Shown here: piece after piece, positions 1 through 7,761 of the stretch
How positions within the stretch are numbered: the first letter of the stretch is position 1
How the letters are laid out: each line of letters starts with the position of its first letter
From: Sungkyunkwania multivorans
GTDB taxonomy: Bacteria; Bacteroidota; Bacteroidia; Flavobacteriales; Flavobacteriaceae
DNA: 64,000 bases
Assembly: GCF_042675645.1 (NCBI RefSeq)
Contig: NZ_JBHTJH010000001.1
Location: forward strand, 62,001-126,000
Direction: 5' to 3'
Position numbers and translations under genes: made by a program
The notes under the pieces: generated by a model
What the model was told of the DNA's origin: nothing
Databases searched by the model: none
Seen by the model: the letters and a program-made list of their open reading frames with translations, nothing else

Positions 1-75
1 GATTTGATAAGATCTGTAGAAGAGGCTCATCGTTTAGCGTCAATAATTGCATTGTTTGCATTAACGTACAAATGA
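1..75 (+). CDS. C-terminal fragment of an unidentified protein (cut by window edge)
   Basis: The first 24 codons are open from the window edge in frame +1 and stop at a TGA at 73-75. The visible peptide ends in a helical, hydrophobic stretch (HRLASIIALFALTYK). It cannot be assigned to a family from so little sequence; the ending would fit many enzymes, for example an aminopeptidase. The stop is 32 bases before the chosen start of the rhodopsin gene, so the two may be co-transcribed. Confidence 0.4.
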   Translation, partial: DLIRSVEEAHRLASIIALFALTYK

Positions 76-107
76 GGCTATTTCTAATTTTAAAGAAAAA
101 CAATTCA

Positions 108-953
108 ATGGAAAAATTAGGAAACGCAAATTTTGAAAATTACATCGGAATGACCGATGGTTATTCGGAAATGGCCTATCAGATGGTATCACACGTGCTC
201 ACTTTGGGATATGCTGTGATGTTGGCAGGGCTACTTTATTTTATTTTAACGTTACGAACCGTATCCCCTAAATTTAGAATGTCCAACATACTTTCGGGAG
301 TCGTTATGGTTTCTGCATTTCTTCTGCTCTTCGCTCAAGCAAATAATTGGACGACCTCATTTGAATTCAACAAAGAGCTTGGACGATATTTTCTAACAGA
401 AAAAGGAGACCTCTTTAACAACGGATATCGATATTTGAACTGGCTGATCGATGTGCCCATGCTTTTATTCCAAATATTATTTGTGGTCACATTGACCAAA
501 AGCAATTTCAAATCGATCAGAAATCAATTCTGGTTCTCTGGGGCCTTAATGATACTCACTGGATACGTAGGTCAGTTCTATGAAGTTACCGATACGACGC
601 AATTCTTTATTTGGGGAGCCATATCGACGGTATTTTTCTTCCATATCCTATATTTGATGAACAAAGTGATCAAAGAAGGAAAAGAAGGAATTCCAACTAG
701 TGCACAGAAAACGCTAAGTGGTATTTGGATCTTATTTTTGATCAGTTGGTTCTTATATCCAGGTGCCTATTTGATGCCGCATCTGTTAGGTATTGAAGGA
801 GGATTCTTTAACGAATCGGGCGTGGTAGGTAGACAAATAACCTATACCATTGCAGATATCTGTTCTAAGGTGATATACGGGGTAATGTTAGGTAATGTGG
901 CACAAATTCTAAGTAAAAGAGACGGATATGATTATCAGAAACTCATTTCATAA
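108..953 (+). CDS. Light-driven sodium pump rhodopsin (NDQ type, KR2-like)
   Basis: Seven-helix microbial rhodopsin of 281 residues, expected in the inner membrane, where it pumps Na+ outward in light with retinal as chromophore. In helix C, R108 is followed by N111, D115 and Q122. This is the NDQ motif that separates Na+ pumps from proton pumps (DTE) and chloride pumps (NTQ). The retinal-binding lysine is K254 in helix G, with D250 one turn before it. The N-terminus (MEKLGNANFEN) aligns with that of Krokinobacter KR2, which is why the start at 108 is preferred over the upstream ATG at 72. No beta-carotene cleavage gene (blh) is visible here. The family assignment is very secure from the sequence; ion selectivity is inferred from the motif. 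Confidence 0.96.
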   Translation: MEKLGNANFENYIGMTDGYSEMAYQMVSHVLTLGYAVMLAGLLYFILTLRTVSPKFRMSNILSGVVMVSAFLLLFAQANNWTTSFEFNKELGRYFLTEKGDLFNNGYRYLNWLIDVPMLLFQILFVVTLTKSNFKSIRNQFWFSGALMILTGYVGQFYEVTDTTQFFIWGAISTVFFFHILYLMNKVIKEGKEGIPTSAQKTLSGIWILFLISWFLYPGAYLMPHLLGIEGGFFNESGVVGRQITYTIADICSKVIYGVMLGNVAQILSKRDGYDYQKLIS

Positions 954-977
954 AACCAATTATCTATCCTATACTAT

Positions 978-2249
978 ATGTTTTCCAAATCGGTAAATAG
1001 AATATATTTCAAAATCGTTACCAGTATAGCCTTCTACCCGGTGCTCATTTGCATCGGGTTTGTTATCTTATCATTTTTGCTCTTAGGAATTCAGCAATGG
1101 GCCGTGTTCCAATTTATCAGCGACCGTTTGGATTTTCTTATCGTAAAGGATTTTGAAACAGCAAGGACCATTCTTTCGACCCTCATAGGCGGCATACTTT
1201 CGTTGATGGTATTTAGTTTCTCCATGGTGATGCTGGTACTCAATCAAGCATCCTCCAATTTTTCGCCAAGATTGTTGCCAGGTCTGATCTCAGATAAAAA
1301 GCATCAGCTCATATTGGGATTATACAGTGGCACACTCTTGTACTGTGTACTGGTATTAATTGCGGTTGGAGGTAAGAACGCGACCATGTCATATGTGGGT
1401 TTTGCTACCATGATATCGGCCATTCTAGGTATCATTTGTGTCATCACCTTTGTTTATTTCATTCATATGATCTCGACCACCATCCAAATTGATAATATAG
1501 TCGACACCGTCTTCTTAGAAACAAAGCGCATCTTCGAAAATATAAAAAAGCACCACATTGCGCATTTGGATGACAATGAAGACTGGCACCCCGTTTTTGC
1601 AAAAGATACCGGATACTACCGAGGATACGATGAAAAGGCACTTCGGGAGTTGATGCAGAAAAATGAAAATGCCATAGAGATCACTATTTATGAGGACAAG
1701 CAAATATGGGAAGGATCGCTTTTAGCAAAAACACGTGATCCATTGGATACGGATCAACTCGAGAAAGTTTCACGTTGTATGACCATCAGCCCAGATAGAC
1801 ATCATGGCATGAGTTATTTTGGAGGGCTTTCAAAATTGATGGAAGTCGCTGTAAAAAGCCTGTCGCCTGGAATCAACGACCCACGTACGGCCGTAGACAT
1901 TATCAACAAACTAGGTCAGCTTATCCATATGCGCCTAAAACTACCTACCCGCATAAAGAAATTTGAAGACAAAGAGGCGGCCATCGTTAGTACTCTAATC
2001 GATGTGAACGACTTGTTTTCAGAAATTATTCAGCCGATACGGCATTATGGTAGAAATGATCTGTCGGTATGTATCTCGTTGGCAAATTTGTTCGACTTCC
2101 TTTCAGCGCAATCACAAAAGGAGCATATCACCAAACACGTAATTGCGAACGCGATAGAAAATTTGGCCAGAGATGTTGCTACGGGAAATCTTTCTGAAAT
2201 CGACAAGACGACCTTTAGCGATCTGATCAACTTAAATGCCAACAACTAG
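978..2249 (+). CDS. DUF2254 family predicted membrane protein
   Basis: A 423-residue protein with about four transmembrane segments in its first 170 residues (around 17-40, 60-85, 105-130 and 135-165), then a soluble domain of about 250 residues. The segment 'SLSPGINDPRTAVDIINKL' is the conserved core of DUF2254 proteins. The biochemical function of the family is unknown. It starts 24 bases after the rhodopsin stop and is followed at 20 bases by topoisomerase IB, so the three genes could form one transcript. The family assignment comes from the recognisable motif; no role is claimed. Confidence 0.85.
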   Translation: MFSKSVNRIYFKIVTSIAFYPVLICIGFVILSFLLLGIQQWAVFQFISDRLDFLIVKDFETARTILSTLIGGILSLMVFSFSMVMLVLNQASSNFSPRLLPGLISDKKHQLILGLYSGTLLYCVLVLIAVGGKNATMSYVGFATMISAILGIICVITFVYFIHMISTTIQIDNIVDTVFLETKRIFENIKKHHIAHLDDNEDWHPVFAKDTGYYRGYDEKALRELMQKNENAIEITIYEDKQIWEGSLLAKTRDPLDTDQLEKVSRCMTISPDRHHGMSYFGGLSKLMEVAVKSLSPGINDPRTAVDIINKLGQLIHMRLKLPTRIKKFEDKEAAIVSTLIDVNDLFSEIIQPIRHYGRNDLSVCISLANLFDFLSAQSQKEHITKHVIANAIENLARDVATGNLSEIDKTTFSDLINLNANN

Positions 2250-2269
2250 CTTATGGAAATCACAAGAAG

Positions 2270-3319
2270 ATGAGATATACCGAAAACACAACCGAATCCT
2301 TACTGGAAAAGTATAAGCTTGTCTACGTAACAGACGAAAAACTCGATATTGAACGGCGAAAGCTCGGGAAAGATTTCGTCTATCAAATTCGAGACAAGAA
2401 ACTTACACAAAAAGAACATATAGAGCGCATAAAGACATTGGCCATCCCACCTGCCTGGCAAGGAGTGAAAATTACGTCCTTAGAGAATGGGCATCTTCAA
2501 GCGACTGGACGTGATGCCAAGAAAAGAAAGCAGTATCGCTACCATCCACTTTGGAGTAAAATTAGAAATCAAACCAAATTTTCCAAGATGTATGATTTTG
2601 GGAAATTACTACCTTCAATTCGAAGAAGGGTCGATGCCGACCTTGACCTAGAAGGTTGGCCTAAGAACAAGGTCATGGCGCTTATTATACGACTCATGGA
2701 AGAAACGCATATCCGCATTGGCAACGAACAATATGCAAAGCGCAATAAAACATACGGTCTATCGACATTACGCAAAAGACATCTGAAGATATTCGATGAT
2801 AAATTGAAATTTCATTTTACTGGAAAACGTGGAAAGGAACATTCCATCACTTTGAAGAACAAGCGTCTTATCCGTTTGGTAAATCGATGCGAAGAGATCC
2901 CAGGATGGGAGCTCTTTCACTTCTATGACAAAAATGGGGACAAACAGAAAGTAGAAAGCGAGATGGTGAATGAATACATCTATGACATAAGTACCTCCAA
3001 CTTTACGGCCAAAGATTTTCGAACATGGGCAGCGAGCATCCTATTTTTTGAATTCCTCGCTGAAAGTGAGCCTGCTCAAAGTGAAAAACAAAAGGATAAG
3101 ACCGTATTGGCAGCGTTAGACGCGGCGGCGGCGGCATTGGGAAACACCCGCAACGTTTGTCGGAAATATTATGTGCATCCACACCTTATTACATCCTACA
3201 CGTCGGGGAAACTTCTCCCATATTTACTGGATATCGATAAGCAGCAGGATGACGAATTCCTTACAGCTAGTGAAAAAGCAATGTTAGAAGCCATAAAGAA
3301 TTATCAACCCGGAAAATAG
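2270..3319 (+). CDS. DNA topoisomerase IB (bacterial/poxvirus type)
   Basis: A 349-residue type IB topoisomerase, which relaxes supercoils through a 3'-phosphotyrosyl intermediate. The N-terminal domain carries the family pattern 'IPPAWQGVKI', and the catalytic domain has 'RVDADLDLEGWPKNKVMALIIRL', 'RIGNEQY', and the C-terminal 'NTRNVCRKYYVHP' in which Y301 is the expected nucleophile. Length fits the small bacterial TopIB group. In many bacteria such enzymes lie outside core operons, often with stress genes, as here. It follows DUF2254 by 20 bases. The gene downstream is convergent. Confidence 0.93.
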   Translation: MRYTENTTESLLEKYKLVYVTDEKLDIERRKLGKDFVYQIRDKKLTQKEHIERIKTLAIPPAWQGVKITSLENGHLQATGRDAKKRKQYRYHPLWSKIRNQTKFSKMYDFGKLLPSIRRRVDADLDLEGWPKNKVMALIIRLMEETHIRIGNEQYAKRNKTYGLSTLRKRHLKIFDDKLKFHFTGKRGKEHSITLKNKRLIRLVNRCEEIPGWELFHFYDKNGDKQKVESEMVNEYIYDISTSNFTAKDFRTWAASILFFEFLAESEPAQSEKQKDKTVLAALDAAAAALGNTRNVCRKYYVHPHLITSYTSGKLLPYLLDIDKQQDDEFLTASEKAMLEAIKNYQPGK

Positions 3320-3329
3320 GGGTAAGTTC

Positions 3330-3551
3330 TTAAGATTCTACCCGCTCTACTTCACTTTCGCTTTTAAGCACATGTTGTCCATCTTCTTGTTTGATGTAGA
3401 GTGCTTTGTTACCCTCCTCACCATCTCTCACCACTTCGGTACCATCGATGGTCTTGCTTATCTTTTTAGTATAGGTTTCTACAACTTCTCCTTGAGCAAC
3501 TCCATTGCCCCATTTCCATTTTACCTGTGTTCCAACTCGTATCATATTCAT
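3330..3551 (-). CDS. Small Tudor/HVA1-like (DUF2945) protein
   Basis: A 73-residue soluble protein with the DUF2945 / hypervirulence-associated TUDOR pattern: 'GTQVKWKWGNGVAQGEVVETY' near the start, then 'ALYIKQEDGQHVLKSESEVE'. The fold is a small SH3-like barrel. The molecular role is not established; in bacteria these genes often sit near stress-response genes. The gene converges on topoisomerase IB with only 10 bases between stops. Two start codons (residues 1 and 3) are equally possible. Confidence 0.8.
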   Translation of the reverse strand: MNMIRVGTQVKWKWGNGVAQGEVVETYTKKISKTIDGTEVVRDGEEGNKALYIKQEDGQHVLKSESEVERVES

Positions 3552-3713
3552 ATCGATTTTATTACTGCAAGTACATGTTTTTCATCGACCCAGATCAACG
3601 CATCCAAGCAGAATGTTAATACAAATGATGACGTCTTACTTCTATTCCTATCCACCCTTTTGAACGAGTCAAGGATTTTGTTATTAGAACAAAGCATTCA
3701 GTAGCTTGACCGC

Positions 3714-3721
3714 TATCTTTG
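3714..3721 (+). promoter_or_regulatory. -7 element upstream of the DUF2383 gene
   Basis: TATCTTTG matches the Bacteroidota -7 consensus TAnnTTTG and leaves a 37-base leader before the ATG at 3759. No TTG was found at the usual 17-23 base spacing, so the -33 element is weak or absent. Confidence 0.45.
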
Positions 3722-3758
3722 AAAAGAAAATGAAGTTTAACTAAAACATAAAAATATT

Positions 3759-4208
3759 ATGAAAACATACTCGGAAAAAGTAGGTTCAAAACTAAATGAC
3801 CTTTTAGAGAAATCGTATGATGCTGAAAAAGGATATAAAAAGGCGGCAGAAAATGTAAAGAATGTCGCGCTAAAATCATTCTTTAAAAGAAAAGCTCAAG
3901 AGCGTTATGATTTTGGCCATGAATTAAAAACAGAGATCAAGTCATTTGGACAGCAAGTAGACAAAGGCGGAAGTTTGACGGGAGCAGCACATAGAGCATG
4001 GATGGATATTAAGAATATTCTTGGTACGGACTCGGAAGAGACCATGTTAGAAGAAGCCTTAAAGGGTGAAGAAGCTGCAGTCTCTGAATATCGCAGCGTC
4101 CTTGAAGAAACGAATCTTCCGATTTCCACAAAAAATATATTGGAAAAACAACAGGCACAAATTCAAAGTGACCTCAGTACGATCAAGCGTTTAGAGGATC
4201 TACAATAG
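3759..4208 (+). CDS. DUF2383 (PA2169-like) four-helix-bundle stress protein
   Basis: A 149-residue helical protein. It begins with 'KLNDLLEKSYDAEKGYKKAAENV', contains 'LKSFFKRKAQERYDFGHELK', and has a second helical pair with 'GEEAAVSEYRSVLEE'. This is the ferritin-like bundle of the PA2169/DUF2383 family, in which the conserved Glu/His positions resemble a metal-binding bundle. The function is unknown; homologues are typically seen in stress-induced gene sets. It has its own -7 element (3714) and a strong terminator (4265), so it is probably monocistronic. Confidence 0.85.
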   Translation: MKTYSEKVGSKLNDLLEKSYDAEKGYKKAAENVKNVALKSFFKRKAQERYDFGHELKTEIKSFGQQVDKGGSLTGAAHRAWMDIKNILGTDSEETMLEEALKGEEAAVSEYRSVLEETNLPISTKNILEKQQAQIQSDLSTIKRLEDLQ

Positions 4209-4236
4209 AATATATGTGAAAAAGAAAAAAATATTT

Positions 4237-4259
4237 CTTGATGAGTAAATGACATCAAG
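4237..4259. promoter_or_regulatory. Perfect 7-bp inverted repeat (CTTGATG-N9-CATCAAG)
   Basis: The arms at 4237-4243 and 4253-4259 are exact complements with a 9-base spacer, placed between the DUF2383 stop and its terminator and about 100 bases before poxB. It may be an operator for the downstream oxidase or an extra hairpin in the 3' UTR. The spacing differs from an FNR/Crp box. Confidence 0.35.
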
Positions 4260-4264
4260 CTCTT

Positions 4265-4297
4265 AGAAAAGCCAACTGCCTTGGCTTTTCTTTTTTC
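4265..4297 (+). terminator. Rho-independent terminator after the DUF2383 gene
   Basis: AGAAAAGCCAA and TTGGCTTTTCT form an 11-bp stem around a 5-base loop, followed by a T-rich run. This separates the DUF2383 gene from poxB. Confidence 0.8.
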
Positions 4298-4362
4298 AAT
4301 AAAATAAAAAGGCCTAACTTCTTGGGCAATCGCTCTTAAGGGAGCATTCAATAATAAGTACT

Positions 4363-6102
4363 ATGAATGTATCAGAACAATTACTTCAAATCCTTCAAAA
4401 TGAAGGGGTCAAGCATATTTTTGGGGTCGCAGGTGACGCCTTAAATCCATTGGTAGATGCCATTGGAAGACAAGAGGCTATAAAATGGGTCAAGGTAAAA
4501 CACGAGGGCAATGCGGCCTTCGCGGCCTTTGCTCAAGGTGAACTAGGTGCTAATTTTGGTGTATGTGCCAGTACTGTTGGACCAGGTGCCCTGCACTTGA
4601 TCAATGGGTTGTACAACGCCAAAAAAGAACGAAGTCCCGTTATTGCCATTACCGGTCAGATACCGGTAGAGCATCTCGGAACCGCCTATCACCAAGAAGC
4701 AGACCTAACAAAGATATATGACGATGTTTGTGGGTACCAGGCGGTGATACGCTCTCCAGAGGAAGCGCCAAGGGTAATTATGCGGGCAATTAGAATAGCC
4801 GTCAATAAAAAATGTGTTTGTCGTATAGAACTACCTGCCGATATTGCTGAGATGGAAGCCGCCAACGAAGATTTTGTCCATCAGGTGTTTCGTTCTTCGA
4901 GTCATTTGATTCCGAGTCAAGAAACGCTAGAAAAGGTCGTTTCTCTTATCGACAGTGCCAGCACCATCGGTATTTTGGCCGGTGCAGGCTGCCGTGAAGC
5001 AAAGGACGAGGTATTGGCGTTAGCATCTAAATTGAAGGCTCCAATTACACATACCCTAAGGGCCTCCGATGTGTTCGATCATCAAACTGACCATGTTGTT
5101 GGTCTTACCGGTCTTATCGGAAACCCCTCGGGATACAAAGCTGTGATGGACTGTGATCTGTTGTTGATGTTAGGAACAGATTTTCCCTATACCGATTATC
5201 TTCCTACCAAAACAAAGATCATCCAAGTGGATATCCGGGCCGAAAATATCGGCAATCGTATTCCTGTGGACGTGGGAGTTCAATCACATATTCAACCCTT
5301 TGCTGCGATGCTGACCGAAAAGGTAGCTCCCAAAAAAGACAACGCCTTTCTCACCGATCTTCGAGAGTTGTTTAAGAGTTGGAAGGATGACCAACTAAAG
5401 AAAGGAGCGGCTTCGAGAGCTATGCAACCGCTGCATCCAGAAATATTTGCAAAAACAATTTCTGATATGGCCTCTGACGACGCTATTTTTGTCATCGATA
5501 CAGGTACATCTGCCATTTGGGCCTCAAACATTATGAGTTTTCATAAGGAAAGAAGAATCATAGGTGCCTTTAACCATGGTTCTATGGCGGTCGGTCTTCC
5601 AGCAGCCATTGGGGCGCAATTGCAATATCCAGATAGAGAAGTTTGGGTGCTTATGGGCGATGGCGCTTTTAATATGTGCCTGCAAGACTATACCACGGCT
5701 GTAGAACTTGGTCTGCCGATAAAAATATTGGTCCTTAATAATTCTGAATTGAGTTTTGTGAAGATCGAGATGGAAGAAGCTGGGTTGGCACCAAACCTGG
5801 ATGCACTTCAGGTGAACAATATCGATTTCGAGCGCTTTTCTGAGCTCTGCGGTGGTCGCGGAAAGAAAGTAGAAGAGGCTTCAGCCATTGCCTCGGTGAT
5901 CCAAGCTGCAAAGCATTCGCAGGTTCCTTTCCTTATCGATGCGATCGTCACCAGCGGCGCCATATCGCTTCCACCCGAAATAAAATTCCATCATGCCAAG
6001 AATTATGGGATGAGTAAGATCAAAGAATTGTATAGGGCAATCCAAGGTGATAAGGCGCAATGGGAAAATATCAAACAACAGATCGAAGCATATTTCGATT
6101 GA
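4363..6102 (+). CDS. poxB: Thiamine-pyrophosphate oxidase, PoxB-like pyruvate oxidase/dehydrogenase
   Basis: A 579-residue ThDP- and FAD-dependent enzyme, predicted to decarboxylate pyruvate to acetate and pass electrons to quinone at the membrane. The N-terminal ThDP-binding domain carries the catalytic glutamate in 'VKHEGNAAFAA' (E48). The central FAD domain holds 'GLTGLIGNPSGYKAVMDCDLL'. The C-terminal domain has the ThDP signature 'MGDGAFNMCLQDY...VLNN'. The C-terminal tail 'EIKFHHAKNYGMSKIKELYRAI' aligns with the membrane-binding region of E. coli PoxB, which argues against acetolactate synthase. PoxB is stationary-phase induced in E. coli, which suits the surrounding stress genes. Exact substrate specificity is inferred. 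Confidence 0.85.
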   Translation: MNVSEQLLQILQNEGVKHIFGVAGDALNPLVDAIGRQEAIKWVKVKHEGNAAFAAFAQGELGANFGVCASTVGPGALHLINGLYNAKKERSPVIAITGQIPVEHLGTAYHQEADLTKIYDDVCGYQAVIRSPEEAPRVIMRAIRIAVNKKCVCRIELPADIAEMEAANEDFVHQVFRSSSHLIPSQETLEKVVSLIDSASTIGILAGAGCREAKDEVLALASKLKAPITHTLRASDVFDHQTDHVVGLTGLIGNPSGYKAVMDCDLLLMLGTDFPYTDYLPTKTKIIQVDIRAENIGNRIPVDVGVQSHIQPFAAMLTEKVAPKKDNAFLTDLRELFKSWKDDQLKKGAASRAMQPLHPEIFAKTISDMASDDAIFVIDTGTSAIWASNIMSFHKERRIIGAFNHGSMAVGLPAAIGAQLQYPDREVWVLMGDGAFNMCLQDYTTAVELGLPIKILVLNNSELSFVKIEMEEAGLAPNLDALQVNNIDFERFSELCGGRGKKVEEASAIASVIQAAKHSQVPFLIDAIVTSGAISLPPEIKFHHAKNYGMSKIKELYRAIQGDKAQWENIKQQIEAYFD

Positions 6103-6120
6103 TCACATAAGGTCACAATC

Positions 6121-6164
6121 AAACTGCCGAAAGCGATTACTCGTCTTTCGGCAGTTTTTTTCAT
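6121..6164 (+). terminator. Terminator after poxB
   Basis: The arms at 6121-6133 and 6145-6157 (AAACTGCCGAAAG / CTTTCGGCAGTTT) form a 13-bp stem, followed directly by a T run. It lies 18 bases after the poxB stop. Confidence 0.85.
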
Positions 6165-6233
6165 TGCTTGGATTAGTTGATATAAATTTGAAACCTAAGA
6201 AATTGTCATATGGTTTGCATGCTATTTTGTCGC

Positions 6234-6533
6234 TTACGCTTCACCTTCTATGGCATCATTTCGTTCTTTCAGAATGTCCATCAATTTGTGAGCGACGGCA
6301 ACGATGGCATGTCTAAAGGCATTGGCGGTCTCTGAGATCTCTATAGGGTCGCCAGGAGATGCCAAGGTAACCTTACATATTTTGTCTTTCCCATCTGCAT
6401 CTATCTCTTCAAATAATACCGTCGCCTTCGTTATAAACTCGAATTGGTGCGAAAGCCTTGAAAGCTCTTTGCTTGCAACATCCTCTAATTGATCGTCTTG
6501 ATCGGTATTCTTATACGTATAGTTAATGAACAT
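6234..6533 (-). CDS. HPF/RaiA-type ribosome-associated protein
   Basis: A 99-residue protein with the short HPF (sigma-54 modulation) architecture: an N-terminal strand ('FINYTYKNTD'), a helix ('LEDVASKELSRLSHQF'), three strands, and a C-terminal helix ('AFRHAIVAVAHKLMDILKERND'). Family members bind the 30S subunit between A and P sites and silence or dimerise ribosomes in stationary phase. It lacks the long C-terminal dimerisation domain, so it resembles the short HPF/YfiA type. It is divergent from the small secreted protein at 6723; an FNR-like palindrome (6639) lies between them. Confidence 0.8.
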   Translation of the reverse strand: MFINYTYKNTDQDDQLEDVASKELSRLSHQFEFITKATVLFEEIDADGKDKICKVTLASPGDPIEISETANAFRHAIVAVAHKLMDILKERNDAIEGEA

Positions 6534-6638
6534 TTTTTTATAATTTCTGTAAAGATGAAAGATCTAGCTCCCGTTCGTTGATCCTTCTGAAAGAATATTT
6601 GATGCAAATGCTACTCTAGCATGGATCTCAAGGCCACA

Positions 6639-6675
6639 TTGATTTAAGTCAACATCAATTTTGTTCAAGTCAAAA
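6639..6675. promoter_or_regulatory. Tandem FNR/Crp-like palindromes between hpf-like and a secreted-protein gene
   Basis: TTGATTTAAGTCAA at 6639-6652 is a near-perfect 14-bp palindrome resembling TTGAT-N4-ATCAA. A second, shorter TTGTTCAAGTCAA follows at 6663-6675. They are about 106 bases upstream of the HPF-like gene and 48-84 bases upstream of the divergent gene at 6723. The resemblance is visible; the binding protein is unknown. Confidence 0.4.
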
Positions 6676-6722
6676 ATCATAAAGAAATAATACTACTTTA
6701 ATAAAAAATAAAATGAAAATTT

Positions 6723-7106
6723 ATGAAGACACAAATCACATCTTTCCTATTCTTTCTAACGCTTGCTTTTACGGTTAACGCCCAAGACCCTTATCTTCAA
6801 AAAGATATGGAGTATTTAGAACCGGTAGTAGACTCTATCGCTCAACTATATAATCCACGATTGGTGATGTCGGCAGAGCAATATGTACTTTTCAAGAAAA
6901 AATTGATGGAGTTTGAAATTCGAAGAGAGAACGTTAGAAAGATGGACGCACCGATAAAAAAGAAATTATCGATGTTGAAGGCACTTTCTAAGATAGAAAC
7001 GCGCGAAATGGATGATATTCTCACAAGGTTTCAACATAAGGCGTACAAAAGAGTCAAAAAGGAAATTCAGCCAGTGGCCATCGTTGTTGGAAACACCAAT
7101 GAATAA
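6723..7106 (+). CDS. Small secreted protein of unknown function
   Basis: A 127-residue protein with a clear signal peptide (MKTQITSFLFFLTLAFTVNAQ, cleavage after NAQ) and a charged, helical mature part with many Lys/Glu/Arg. No family is recognised. It stands alone, with an FNR-like palindrome upstream. The mature region looks like a periplasmic helical protein; no function is proposed. Confidence 0.7.
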   Translation: MKTQITSFLFFLTLAFTVNAQDPYLQKDMEYLEPVVDSIAQLYNPRLVMSAEQYVLFKKKLMEFEIRRENVRKMDAPIKKKLSMLKALSKIETREMDDILTRFQHKAYKRVKKEIQPVAIVVGNTNE

Positions 7107-7167
7107 CATGTTTGCCACTCTATTCGTATAAAGCGATGGCCTCACCTTGATTCTCGACCTTTAAATT

Positions 7168-7650
7168 TTATTGGCCACTAGATTTTTTGAGGAACTCAAA
7201 TCTCAGAGAATCCATAGTGGCCATTGCCTTTTGCATTGCGTAAAATTGTTCCTGCCAAATGGTTCTTAGTGTTTCATCTTTTACCCATCTTTTATAAAAT
7301 AGAGAATCTTGTAGAATGATGCTGGGAATGCTATCAAGCGACCCACGACCTTTACTTGCATCGATGAACGTATGATAGGCTCGCATTAAGCTATCGAGAT
7401 TCAATTCTTTTTGATTCTGGTCTTGAATAACTAAAATATAGGTAGAATCATTTTGCATCAAATTCCCATCGGGATGTACCGCTTCTAAAACTCGCCATTT
7501 CCCTCTAGGAAAATCAGGCCTTACCTCGGTATTATCCACTTCATAGGTGGCTTTCTGTTCGGGGTTCGAAGACTCGCTTTTGGTCTTTGAGGTACATTGT
7601 ATCAAACCTAAGCATCCTAAGATGAGTATATATTGTTTAAAGCACATCAT
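7168..7650 (-). CDS. Predicted lipoprotein of unknown function
   Basis: A 160-residue protein with a lipoprotein signal ending in LIQC (cysteine near residue 19), followed by a Ser/Asn/Gln-rich linker and a soluble domain with 'GKWRVLEAVHPDGN', reminiscent of small lipocalin-like stress lipoproteins but not assignable. It lies downstream of, and on the same strand as, cardiolipin synthase (111 bases between them). Either of the first two methionines could be the start. Confidence 0.7.
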   Translation of the reverse strand: MMCFKQYILILGCLGLIQCTSKTKSESSNPEQKATYEVDNTEVRPDFPRGKWRVLEAVHPDGNLMQNDSTYILVIQDQNQKELNLDSLMRAYHTFIDASKGRGSLDSIPSIILQDSLFYKRWVKDETLRTIWQEQFYAMQKAMATMDSLRFEFLKKSSGQ

Positions 7651-7761
7651 TTATTGATTTAAATATGTATCAAGATGTGATAATTGGCCAAATATACTTG
7701 ACGGTGTTGAAGAAAATATTAATGCAATAGCATATCATCCAGAAAATCAAAGAAGTCGTGA

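Noticed and set aside
72..953. Rhodopsin starting at the ATG at 72
   Set aside because: KR2-type proteins begin at the motif LGNANFEN, which follows the ATG at 108; the extra 12 residues overlap the preceding gene's stop and have no homology.
3372..3704. A 110-codon plus-strand frame over the DUF2945 gene
   Set aside because: It is the antisense of the DUF2945 coding region and has no independent signal or motif.
4237..4259. CTTGATG-N9-CATCAAG as an FNR box
   Set aside because: The spacing between half sites is 9 bases instead of 4, and it sits between a stop codon and a terminator; kept only as a weak regulatory feature.
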